Positions 35,374 through 45,487 of a stretch of DNA of 64,000 bases are shown here, in pieces. Under the pieces are notes generated by a model. The model saw nothing but the letters and a program-made list of their open reading frames with translations, made no database searches and was not told where the DNA came from. The translations under genes and the position numbers were made by a program. The stretch lies in the NCBI GenBank assembly GCA_018398585.1, contig JAGTTD010000016.1:29063212-29127211 (forward strand). The letters run 5' to 3'. The DNA comes from Simmondsia chinensis. Its lineage: Eukaryota; Streptophyta; Magnoliopsida; Caryophyllales; Simmondsiaceae. How positions within the stretch are numbered: the first letter of the stretch is position 1; every line of letters starts with the position of its first letter.

Positions 35374-35413
35374 TTCTAAAAGACGAATTGGTTTTACACA
35401 CTAATATTTGAAC

Positions 35414-36850
35414 ATGGCAACAAAAATACCCCTTCCCGACATGTCAAAAGTCGAACCTCTTGACGGGAAGAACTATAAAAGGTGGTCCCAAAAAAATTCT
35501 GTTTTTCCTACAGTTAGTATGTCTTGATTACATGCTCTACGACAAAAAAGACACCTGAAGATGAAAACGAGAAAAAAGCTTATGAAGAAAAATTTACCAT
35601 AGATGACCAAACCTGTAGGGGAAACTTTCTGCATTATATGAGTGATGAGTTATTTGATATTTATATAAAATTAAGTACGGCAAAAGAAATTTGGGATTCC
35701 CATCAGAAAAAAATATGGGGGTGATGATGCGAGTACGAGGAAATATGCAGTTAGTAAGTGGTTAGATTTCAAATTCATGGACAACAAACCAATAATTGAA
35801 CAAGTCCATGAATATGAAAATATTGTAACTACTCTTTTGTCAGAAGGCCTTAAGATTTGCAAAATAACTCAAGCGTATGTTTTAATTGAAAAACTTCCAC
35901 CTTCCTGGAAGGATTACAAAAATCTACTTATGCACAAAAAGAAGGACTTGACATTAGAGGAGTTAATAAACCACTTAAAAATTGAAGAAGAAAGTAGACT
36001 TAAGGACAGGGGGTACGCATACTCCGACCATTATAGAGCTAATATTGTTGAAGCTAGACCTAGTGGTGCAGACAGGTTCAAGAACAAAGCAAAAAAGCAT
36101 CGCCCAAATTTCAAGCCTGGAGGAAAAATTCAAAAACCGAACAACAAATTCCTCGGAGACTGCTATCACTATGGAAAGTATGGACACATGGCCAAAGACT
36201 GCAGAAGTAAAAGGCCTAAAGATTCGAAGAATAAAGCCCACCTTGTAGAAGCAGAGAACATTGTAGCTGTTGTCTCAGAGGTGAACCTGGTCAACAACTT
36301 GACTGAATGGATAGTGGATACCGGGGCTACCAGGCACATCTGCACAAACAGAAACATGTTCCAGGAATACCAAAAGATGTTCGATGGAGAGGTGGTCTTT
36401 ATGGGCAATTCTGCAGCTGCAACAATCCTCGGAAAAGGGAAGATTTCTTTAAAAATCACTTCTGAAAAATTTCTTACTTTAACGAATGTGCTGCATGTGT
36501 CTGATATGCGTAGAAATTTAATTTCGAGTAGTCTCTTGATCAAAGCTAGGTTGAAACTATCCTTTGATTCAGATAAGTTAGTCCTGACTAGGAATGGAGA
36601 GTATGTGGGTAAGGGTTTCTGTAATGGCGGCCTGTTTGTCCTTGATGCTATTTGCATGAATAACACTGCTAGTACCTCTTCTGCTTATATTGTTGAATCT
36701 CTTGAATTGTGGCATGTTCGCTTAGGAAATATAAATGTTGAATCAATTAAACGGCTTAAGAAAATGAACATGATCCCTAATTTCAGTGATATCAACTTTA
36801 ATAAGTGTGAAGTATGTGTAGAAGCTAAATATGCTAAAAAAACCCTTTAA
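35414..36850 (+). pseudogene. Copia element 2: gag, protease, integrase N-terminus
   Basis: Starts MATKIPLPDMSKVEPLDG at 35,414. Three frameshifts occur early, all in or next to A-runs (about 35,490, 35,550 and 35,706); the frame is then open from 35,777. The zinc knuckle reads CYHYGKYGHMAKDC, with Tyr in place of the second Cys. Protease: VDTGATRHIC. The integrase zinc site reads LWHVRLGNIN, with Asn where His is expected, then CEVCVEAK. Another A-run shift near 36,833-36,839 moves the frame into the next part. Confidence 0.85.
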
Positions 36851-38855
36851 GTCCATTGAGAGACAAACTGAACTTCTTGAACTAGTTCATACTGACTTAG
36901 GAGACTATAAAAGTCTGATGAGTAGAGGTGGAAAAAGATACTACATAACTTTTGTAGATGATCACTCTAGATACTCAATGCTTTATCTCCTAAGCACTAA
37001 AAATGAGGCAGAAGAAATGTTTTTAAAATACAAAGCTGAAGTAGAAAATCAGTTAGGAAGGAAAATTAAAAGAGTTAGGTCTGATAGAGGAGGAGAATAT
37101 AATCCAACCTCTCTAAAAAGATTCTGCGAGGAAAATGGAATAATACATGAGCGAAGCCCACCCTACTGCCCGCAGTCTAATGGTGTTACAGAGAGGAAAA
37201 ATAGAACTTTAAAGGGTATGATGAATGCTATGCTTATTAGTTCTGAACTACCTGACAACATGTGGGGGAAGGCGATACTATCTGCTTGTCATGTACTTAA
37301 TAGAGTTCTCCACAAGAAATTAGATAAAACCCCATACGAAATGTGGAAAGGTTATGCGTCTAATCTAAAATATTTAAAAGTATGGGGGTGTCTAGCTAAG
37401 GTTGGGTTACCTGACTTTAAACGTAGCAGAATTGGACCTAAGACTGTTGATTCTATTTTCATTGGATATGCTCATCACAGTGCTGCTTATCGTTTCTTAA
37501 TTAAGGGATCTAATGATTCATATGCATGTGGTAGTATCATGGAATCTAAAGATGCTGAATTCTTTGAACATATATTTCTCTTGAAGTCTAATGATGCACA
37601 ACCTGCTAGCTTGCCTTCTAATAATGTAACTGCTAGTCATGATAATACTAACGATATAGACACTCCTGAAATTCGTAGGAGTAAAGGAGTTATGAAAGAA
37701 ACCAACTTTGGACCTGACTTTGTAACCGCTTTCCTATTAGAAGATAACTTTATAAATGAAGAAATTGCAAATGTCTATATGTTAGAAGACCCTAAAACTT
37801 ATGATGAGGCTATAAGGTCAGTTGATTCTACCCTTTGGAAAGAAGCCATTAATAGCGAACTAGAATCAATTCTAGGTAACCATACATGGGAATTGGTAGA
37901 CCTTCCTAGAGGTTGTAAGCCAATAGGTTGTAAGTGGGTCTTTAGAAAGAAAATGAAGGCTGATGGGACAATAGACAAGTTCAAGGCGAGGTTAGTGGCT
38001 AAGCGTTATACCCAGAAACAAGGGTTAGATTATTTTGATACTTATTCACCTGTTGCTAAAATTGCCACGATTAGAGCTTTGATCGCCCTTGCGTCTGTCC
38101 ATGATTTAGTAGTGCATCAAATGGATGTTAAAACAACATTTCTTAATGGTGACCTAGACGAAGAGATTTACATGAAACAACTTGAGGGTTTTGTGGTTCC
38201 AGGTAATGAAAATAAAGTTTGTAAACTTGTAAAATCTCTATATGGTCTCAAACAGGCACCTCAACAATGGCATGAGAAGTTTAACAGCACGTTAGTAGCT
38301 AATAATTTCCTTGTAAATAATGGTGATTCGTGTGTGTACTCTAAGTATGATTCAAATGGATGTGTAATAATTTGTCTATATGTTGATGATATGCTGATAT
38401 TTGGCGCAGACTTGAATGTTGTCAATGAGACGAAAAACTTTCTATGCTCTAAGTTTGAAATGAAAGATATGGGTGAGGCAGACGTGATCTTAGAAGTTAA
38501 AATTGTGAAAACTCCAGAAGGCATAAGCCTAAACCAGTCTCACTACGTTGAGAAGATACTTAGAAAGTTCAATATGATCAATACTGATCCTGTTAGAACA
38601 CCTTATGATCCAAGTGTATATTTAACTAAATATAAAAGTGTTGCTATGTGCCAATCTGAGTATGCCAAGATAATTGGTAGTGTTATATTTCTAATGAATT
38701 ACACTAGACCTGATATTGCATATGCTGTAAGTAGACTCAGTAGATACACACATAATCCTAATCAAGAGCATTGGAATGCGTTAAAAAGATTGCTTAAATA
38801 TTTGAAAGGAACCATGGATTGGGGACTTCTTATAGGAAGTTTCCCGCTGTATTAG
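36831..38855 (+). pseudogene. Copia element 2: integrase and reverse transcriptase
   Basis: Integrase catalytic residues are present: [15 protein letters not shown] and [12 protein letters not shown]. Reverse transcriptase: [37 protein letters not shown] and YVDDMLIFG (Tyr at about 38,379). The frame ends at 38,855 after GTMDWGLL because of a frameshift near 38,829. Confidence 0.88.
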
Positions 38856-39331
38856 AAGGATATTGCGATGCCAATTGGGTGTCTGATAAGGATGAAATTA
38901 ATTCCACTAGTGGATATGTGTTCACATTAGCTGGAGGTGTTATATCCTGGAAATCATCTAAGCAATCTTGTACTACCACGTCTACTATGGAATCTGAGTC
39001 TATTGCTCTTGAGTTGGCAGGTCATGAAGCCAAGTGGCTAAGAAGTCTACTGGGAGACGTGCCATTGTGGGGGCATCTAGCTCCATCAGTGTCGCTTCAT
39101 TGTGATAATCAAGCTGCAATCGCTGTGGCTAAGAACAAGGTTTACAATGGCAAGAGGAGACACATTCGTCTCAGGCATAAGATTGTGACAGGTCTACTAG
39201 AAAGTGAAGTGATATCACTAGACTATGAAAAGTCTGAAAAGAATCTTGCAGATCCGTTGACAAAAGGCCTTTGTCTTAAAATGATTGTAGAAACATCGAG
39301 GGGGACAGGACTGAAGTCTGTACACGGATAG
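38825..39331 (+). pseudogene. Copia element 2: RNase H
   Basis: Continues in another frame (open from 38,819): [49 protein letters not shown] and a C-terminal ETSRGTGLK. Typical Copia RNase H catalytic residues are visible. Right after it, 'cgagggggaca' (about 39,298) resembles a polypurine tract, although the 3' LTR starts about 620 bp further on. Confidence 0.85.
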
Positions 39332-39927
39332 ACTATGATGTATCCGACCTGGTTTTAACAGGTTCAATGTGAGAAGTCATAGTTTCATTCAAGATATGTA
39401 CTGTGTTTTATATTGTCCCTCCCTATGGTGTGACAGTGCGGAGACGGGTCCAATGCCGTATGTTGGCGGTGTAAGCATGACTTGCACATGACGGACACTG
39501 TCTGTATGTTACAAGGGGTAAGGTTGAGCTCTAGCTCTTAAAGGACCCATATCCATATGTTTGGTGGTATGCGGTAACACACACTTGATGGGATCCACCT
39601 ATATAGGTGTGAGAGTCTGGCCGCTCCCTATGAAGGATTAAGACTTGCCTTCTAGAGCGCCTATGAACATCCAGGACGAGCGCATGGTCGATTAAACGCG
39701 CCAAACCGCAAGAGTTGCCGAGATCTGGAGTTCGGTATGTGTTCAAGTGTAAGACTATACAACCCCTTGTGAGGTTCAAGACGAAAGTCACCTTGTAAGA
39801 TGTTGGTCCTAAACTTGGGTTACACTAGGTGACGATTCAAGTCGCAAGACATCGACACTGAAAAACCGAACTCCCTTTGCCCAGTCTATTCTTTTCTCTC
39901 TTCTTCGCTTGTATCCTTTGTAGGGAT
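39332..39927 (+). other. non-coding 3' region of Copia element 2
   Basis: About 600 bp between the pol stop and the 3' LTR. Less AT-rich than its surroundings, with no open frame of note. It belongs to the element because it lies inside the TSD-bounded unit. Confidence 0.7.
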
Positions 39928-40769
39928 TGTTGGAAAAATGATACAAGGTAAGTCTAATTTTGTAGGTAGTTGTATCCCAATTCCATTGTGAGTTTTTTAC
40001 ACCGGATACATTTATTTTACGAAAAATTCTTACCAATGCTTTCGTTGCTGCAACCATTACTATTCTAACCGTTTGGGATTCATATCAATTAAAAATTAGC
40101 TGTTAAATCTTGCTCACTACTACATTAGCCGTTTCGGACGTTGAGTATTAGTACAAAATGTTGGGATTTGCAGTATATAAGCACGCTTTCACACATAGCA
40201 TTTGTATCAATAAAATAAATTACAGAGCATTAGTGTCAATCAGAATTATACTCTTCTCTCTGACTTCTTTTCGTCCTCCTTCCTCTCAAAGAGATTTGGG
40301 CAACGTACTTGGCTCTCCTACCCGGCTATTAACGAGTGCACGTTAATAGTCGAATCGTGTTAGTCCTGGAGGACGGCCGCAGATACAACTGTTTGCACCG
40401 AAGCAGAGGCGAAATCGTCTTTTAGGACAGTGGCTATTTACCACGGCATGGTATCTTTGGTATTTTCTAACCTACCTTCTTTCTTCCGGTATTTTTGATT
40501 GTCGTGTTCGCCTCTTTCGCTGTGGTTTTTTCTTTTTTCCTGAAATTTACCACATTATAACACTATAATCTTGCTGTATTTTCGTCGTATTATTGCATTA
40601 CTTTTTTTCTATTTTTCTGCAGTATTTTCCTATTTTCTGCAGTATTTTACAACAATTATACAGCAGTATTTTTCTGGTTTTTTCTGCAGTATTTTCAGTA
40701 TTATTTACAGTATATACGCAGCGATAAAAGAAATATTTTTCGTGCGATTTCAACGCAAATTTAATAACA
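39928..40769 (+). repeat. 3' LTR of Copia element 2
   Basis: 842 bp; relative to the 5' LTR it has an extra 'tacaacaattatacagcag' segment near 40,648-40,670. Followed by TSD ATATG. Confidence 0.92.
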
Positions 40770-40774
40770 ATATG

Positions 40775-41834
40775 TTGTGGGTCCGTGAATCCAGGCACTT
40801 CAATTAGCTCGCGACTTCCTCCGCAGTGCTGGACAGAAATGCCCTTTGCTATATATGGAAGCTTCCTGTCTCCCCAAGAGTCGGGTCTTTTGTTTGGAGA
40901 GTTTTTCGTGACATTGTTGCATCAAACGTGAATCTTGCTCGAAGAGGGGTCAAGGTTTGTAAGGCGTGTCCTAGTTGTGGGGTGGATGATGAGTCTATTG
41001 ATCATATCATTTTCTTATGCCCATTTGCTAGAGTAGCTCGGTTGGCATCGAGTATTAGCTATAAACCTGACGTTATTGGATTCCCGGGTTTACACAGTGG
41101 TGGGGGAGTGTTTGTAGATTGTTTCATAAGAACCATCCTGTTCTTTCATCGATTGCCCTTTTATGTTGGTGGCAGTGGAAATCACGATGCAGGTTGGTTT
41201 TTCAAGGCATCAAGGATAACTGGTTTGGGTTGTCAAAAACGTTGAACAGGAGGCCTATGAGTGTTGGAAGTTGTCAAATCCAGCCATTTCTAATCTCAGC
41301 TCTTCTTCTATTTCTTAGCGGTGGCAAGCTCCCCCTCTAGGGACTATCAAAATCAATACCGATGCTTCATGTTCAGGTCCGTTATCCATCTCGTCTTGGG
41401 CTTCTGTTGTTCGTGACTCATCGGGGGCCATTATTGATGGTGGCTATGGTTTGAACTTTGCTTCTTCTCCTCTTGTAGCTGAATGTCGTGCTATTGGGAT
41501 GGCTTGTCTTTTTGTTTCTAGAATGAGGTTGCACTTGGTAACAATCGAATCAGATTGCCTCGTTGCCATCGATGCTTTCAAGCAACCATCACAAGCTCCT
41601 TAGGAAATTAGTTCTTTTGTTCAAGACTTCCTTATGCTTTGTAATGATGTTTCTCGTATTTCCTTTTCTTGGATTGGAAGAGCGGCAAATTCTGTAGCTC
41701 ATGAAGTCGCTCGTTTACATAGTAATGGTGTTTGTATGCGGGATTGGGTGGCTGAGCCCCCTCCCTTGGTGTTGGCTGCCGCTTCGGCCGATTGGGATGG
41801 GTAGTTTTGCCTCGATCTTTCTTTGATCAAAAAA
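40775..41834 (+). pseudogene. LINE zf-RVT and RNase H fragment
   Basis: Downstream half of the split LINE. zf-RVT: IWKLPVSPRVGSFVWRV, CPSCGVDDESIDHIIFLCPF. RNase H (from about 41,330): WQAPPLGTIKINTDASC, VAECRAIGMA, IESDCLVAIDAF, then a TAG near 41,602, and IGRAANSVAHEVARL. Frames change around 41,240. Ends in a short A tail at 41,828-41,834. Confidence 0.85.
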
Positions 41835-42225
41835 ATTCATGAACTTTTAGAAACCAAGTACCTTGTTAGACACTCGTTTGTCAAACTTACAAATATGTCA
41901 ATAATATGAGTTCATAAAATTAAAATACAATATGAAAATTAAATACAACCTAATTATATTGTAATTTTTTTTCATTAAACATTAGCTTGTCAACTTACAG
42001 ATATATCGATAATACACCTCACGGTTGATACTAGCAACAACTTCATGACATATTTATAATTGTTAAAATAAACTATAAAATTAACATTATTAAATATAAT
42101 TTAAATTATCTTACATAGGTATTCTATCAAAAAAATCTATACAATAACATTAGTATACTACTCAAATATCTAACATAACTACATAAATGAGTTAAGCATG
42201 TCGAACGCATTAAATGAGTCAAACC

Positions 42226-45196
42226 TAGGCGTGGCCACGGGCCGGGCCGGGCCGGGCGTGGGCCTCTTCCGTCGGCTTAAAAAAAAAAGAGCAAAATTTA
42301 AATAATACAAAGTTGTTTTGTACTAAAATTATTATAATTCATTGATAAATAATATGACATACAAATACAATTTTTTTCAAGCACTAATAATACTAAATAT
42401 ACATGTTCAAAAAAAATAATGCTAAATATATGTAATAAAATGAAATATACAATAAGTAATAGTAAATAATGGTAAATATCTTATCAAAAAAAATAATGGT
42501 AAATAAATAACGTAACAAGTATAAATACAACGCAGTTGGAGCCTAATATTTAAAAGTACAAATTTGTTTATCAAAAAATACAAAGTTTGACGTATGGGGG
42601 GTGCGGTCGTCTTTTGACGTAAATATTTAAAAGTAAATAATTGACATACAAAAGTGTTGATATTAGTTGTATTGGGGGGTTTCTATGCCATCGTTTGACG
42701 TATCAGTGGTGTGGTCGTCTTCTTCATCGCTCGATGAATCCAGCTTCATTCTCTGTTGATCCCTTGCCCCAGCTAGCAACCAATCCTTCAAGCACACGGA
42801 CATCTTCAAGCTTGACGGCGATAGCTCCGCCCTCTTCGTTCCAAGCAACCTGCCACCAAGACTGAAAGCACACTCCGATGCTACTGAAAACACCGGACAA
42901 CTTAGTATATCACGCGCCATGGTGGAAAGCACAGGGTACTGGGTTTGGTTTGTATTCCACCATTGTAAGAGGTCAAAATACGGGTTGGTCGGCTGCCCAA
43001 AAATATGGACCAACAGTGTCCGCAAATAATAATCTAGCTCGTCACATGACGTGGGGGCTACTGTGGGCGTAAATTGCTCCAACAGCTTCCACGAATATGA
43101 CGTGTGTGAACTATTTTCACTAGATGTGGAAGATCCTACTGCAGTAGTACTAGGATATGGATTAGTGGACGCTAATTTATGGGAATATTGGAAAAATAGA
43201 CTATGCAAGTCGTTATCGACTTCGGCAATGAAAGTGTCCGTGTTTACAACGAGGATCTAAAATAGTTGCTAAGCAGAATGTAAGAGGTATTTCAGAATAA
43301 TATTTAACAAACTTTTCTTTCATTGCCTTAATCGATTCGAACAAAATGGGGTTGGATTCATTACCCGCCATCCAATTTACAATATCAAGCAATCTTGATA
43401 TTGCTTGAGGCATGGTCGAATAGTAGCAACCCGAAAAAAATGTCGTGGCCTCTTTAAACATGCAACAAAATTTACAAATTTCATCTATTGTCTCCCAATG
43501 TATACCGTTCAGGTTATAATTGCTCCATTCTGGGCGATTGTCCCGTGCGAATTCCATCAAAACGTCTTTATATGGTAAAATGCGCCCTAACATTTCTACC
43601 GTAGATGACCACCTAGTTTGGGAGTCTAATTTGAATTGTTTATATTCTATGCCATGCAACCTACATAAATTTCTAAATCTTCTTTTTCTAATTCCGGATG
43701 ATTTAATAGATATTATTACGGCTCTTAAGGTGCTAAGGGATGCGTTTGAAAGCTCTAAACCATCCATTATCATTAAATGCAAAATGTAACAAATGCAACG
43801 AATATGGAAGAACTTTCCACCTAACATGGGTCTCATGTGCCTAATTAAATGTGTAACGGAACGCAATACTGAAGATACGTCGCTCTATGCCCCAGTCGCG
43901 GACTGCCGACATAATCGCACCCATAATTATCTCGGCAGTGTGGGGGCAATCTAAAATACCAAAATGAATTATCCTCTTTTGGAGGATGTAGGAGTCATCG
44001 GTCCAATGTGCCGTTATGCACATATAAGGTTGGCCGGGTTTCGACTTCCATATGTCCGTCGTCAACGAGAACATGCTCGTGTTTATCGCAAAAACTGTAA
44101 AGACCCCAGCTTTCATATTGTGGTACAACGTAAAGGCGTCCCGCTTTACGGTGTTCCGAGGAAACCTCACAATGGTGGGGTCCACATTTTGTTGGAGGTA
44201 GTCGACGAAATATGGGTTTTCGTCGGCATTGAAAGGCCTTTCACCCAAAATTATATATTTAGCTAGCCCCTTTCGGTTGCCCTCTTGAGAGAACCTAAAA
44301 TTAGCCAGTGGACCGGTCACTTGCTGTACTAGACGTTGTTGGCTCTTATCTGGGTATTGCTCAGGGTGGCACCTAAGTATATGTCTGTTTAATGTGCATA
44401 TCCCACTATCAGGTTGATGGCTAAAATTTCTAAGTGGGTCACATAATTTACAAGTTACTTTATTAGTTATCCTATTAAGGGTAAAGTGATTTCATACCCC
44501 ACTAATTGTACGCCTACTAGTAGAGGTACTACTTTCAAGCTGGGCTTCGATGGTGGGCGTGGGTTCCGCATCAATTTGTGAGTCTCCAACCCCACCACTC
44601 GACTCATGATAATCTTGTTGTTGTGAAAAGTCATAATCTATGCTATCATCAGTGTATGGGGGTGATGGGTCTGGTTGTATAAAAGCTCGTTCTTCCGTAT
44701 TAAGTATGACAATTTTACTCCTTTTAGGGATTCTGGGCGGCCGAGAAGAGCTAGAATTAGCACGACCGGCTCCAGAGGATGATGAAGAGTTGTGTGACAT
44801 ATTAGTATAAGTGATTAGTATTTATAAAATGCAAGTAGTAATGCAAATTAAATAACTAAAAATGCGGACCAAATAAAATTGCGGTACTAAAATTGCGAAC
44901 AATGAAACTCGAACTTCAGCCAAACACTTTACGAACTTTGAACTTTAGAGCACAATTTTGCAATTAGCAAAGTAGATGGGAGATGATGAATGTATAGAAA
45001 AAGAAGAGAGGATTGAAAATTCGGTGAGGAAATAGGTTGGAAATGATTAAGTATTTATAAAATATATATATATATATATATTTTTTTTTATGGTATAGTG
45101 CCGTTGAACGGCTCTATCAAAAGAGCCGTTGGGGCAACGGCCCGGGTCCGGCCCCCATTTTTTTTGGCCCGTGGCCTGGCCCGTTAGCCACTCCTA
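42226..45196 (-). mobile_element. hAT DNA transposon
   Basis: A 2,971-bp element with imperfect terminal inverted repeats (left TAGGCGTGGCCACGGGCC; right, minus strand, TAGGAGTGGCTAACGGGCC) and an 8-bp TSD GTCAAACC / GTCAAATC (42,218-42,225 and 45,197-45,204). It carries one broken transposase gene on the minus strand. An (AT)n run at 45,062-45,080 lies between the gene start and the right end. Confidence 0.9.
42663..44800 (-). pseudogene. hAT transposase (RICESLEEPER-like), inactivated
   Basis: Starts MSHNSSSSSGAGRANSSSS at 44,800, then a BED zinc finger (CKLCD ... RHILRCH near 44,440-44,380). Just before the finger TGA at 44,489-44,491 replaces what is probably the conserved Trp of the BED motif. 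The RNase H-like core has LTTDIWKSKPGQPYMCI with the first catalytic Asp. Near 43,850 the frame breaks and the segment that normally holds the second Asp (LDNAxxN motif) appears deleted. PMLGGKFFHIRCICYILHL follows. Another frame break near 43,210 precedes the C-terminal dimerisation domain (YPVLSTMARDILSCPVFSVA, SECAFSLGGRLL). Usual length is about 650-700 residues, so most of the gene survives. Confidence 0.88.
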
Positions 45197-45204
45197 GTCA
45201 AATC

Positions 45205-45487
45205 CAAACTCAATCCAATTACTTAAATGAATCAACCTAAATTCAATATGACTCCAAAGGCCCCGATCAAAACCCAACATCCTCGTGTCGTGTTAGATTT
45301 TGTGTGGTGTAAGTAGAGACGACAGATTTGTTAATATGGATAAACAGGAGAGGCAATTTAGTCAAGACAGCCAAGTTTATCCAAATGGTAACTGCTCCCT
45401 CATCCTCTCCCGCTAAGCGCAATTGCTCTTCAACTTCTTTCTCTCTCTCTCTCTAAAATCTCGAAGGTGGAGTGGTGTGATTCTTCA
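45205..45487 (+). promoter_or_regulatory. FLN2 upstream region and 5' leader
   Basis: Only about 280 bp separate the hAT element (with its TSD) from the FLN2 ATG. It includes old MITE sequence to about 45,310, two GATAA boxes in opposite orientation ('ggataaac' near 45,340, 'tttatcc' near 45,375; I-box-like, a class often seen in light-regulated plant genes) and a CT-rich leader at 45,438-45,455. No clear TATA box. Confidence 0.45.

Larger units (their letters stand above)
34558..40769 (+). mobile_element. Ty1-copia LTR retrotransposon 2
   Basis: A 6,212-bp element with LTRs of 816 and 842 bp (TGTTGG...AATAACA) and a perfect 5-bp TSD ATATG (34,553-34,557 and 40,770-40,774). The LTRs differ by about 4-5% by eye plus one 26-bp net length difference. 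Gag-pol order is Copia. The initiator-Met primer site is not visible after the 5' LTR, and about 600 bp of non-coding DNA separates the end of RNase H from the 3' LTR. Five frameshifts inactivate it. Lineage uncertain (Tork/Bianca-like gag). Confidence 0.93.
33642..41834 (+). mobile_element. 5'-truncated L1-type LINE, split by Copia element 2
   Basis: The LINE is present as 33,642-34,552 and 40,775-41,834. It begins within the reverse transcriptase domain and ends in 'gatcaaaaaaa'. Flanking 14-bp direct repeats (33,628-33,641 and 41,835-41,848, two mismatches) are its TSD. The Copia element has its own TSD, ATATG, so the LINE inserted first. Confidence 0.85.
41945..45310. mobile_element. hAT-type MITE remnant, host of the hAT transposon
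   Basis: 41,945-42,225 plus 45,205-45,310 matches the MITE at 45,799-46,357 ('cacggttgatactagcaa', 'tttataattgttaaaataaa', 'cgtgtcgtg'). Its outer left end is missing. The autonomous-type hAT at 42,226-45,196 inserted into it. Confidence 0.6.

Noticed and set aside
42663..42865. Short plus-strand open frame over the hAT element
   Set aside because: Antisense shadow of the transposase dimerisation domain.
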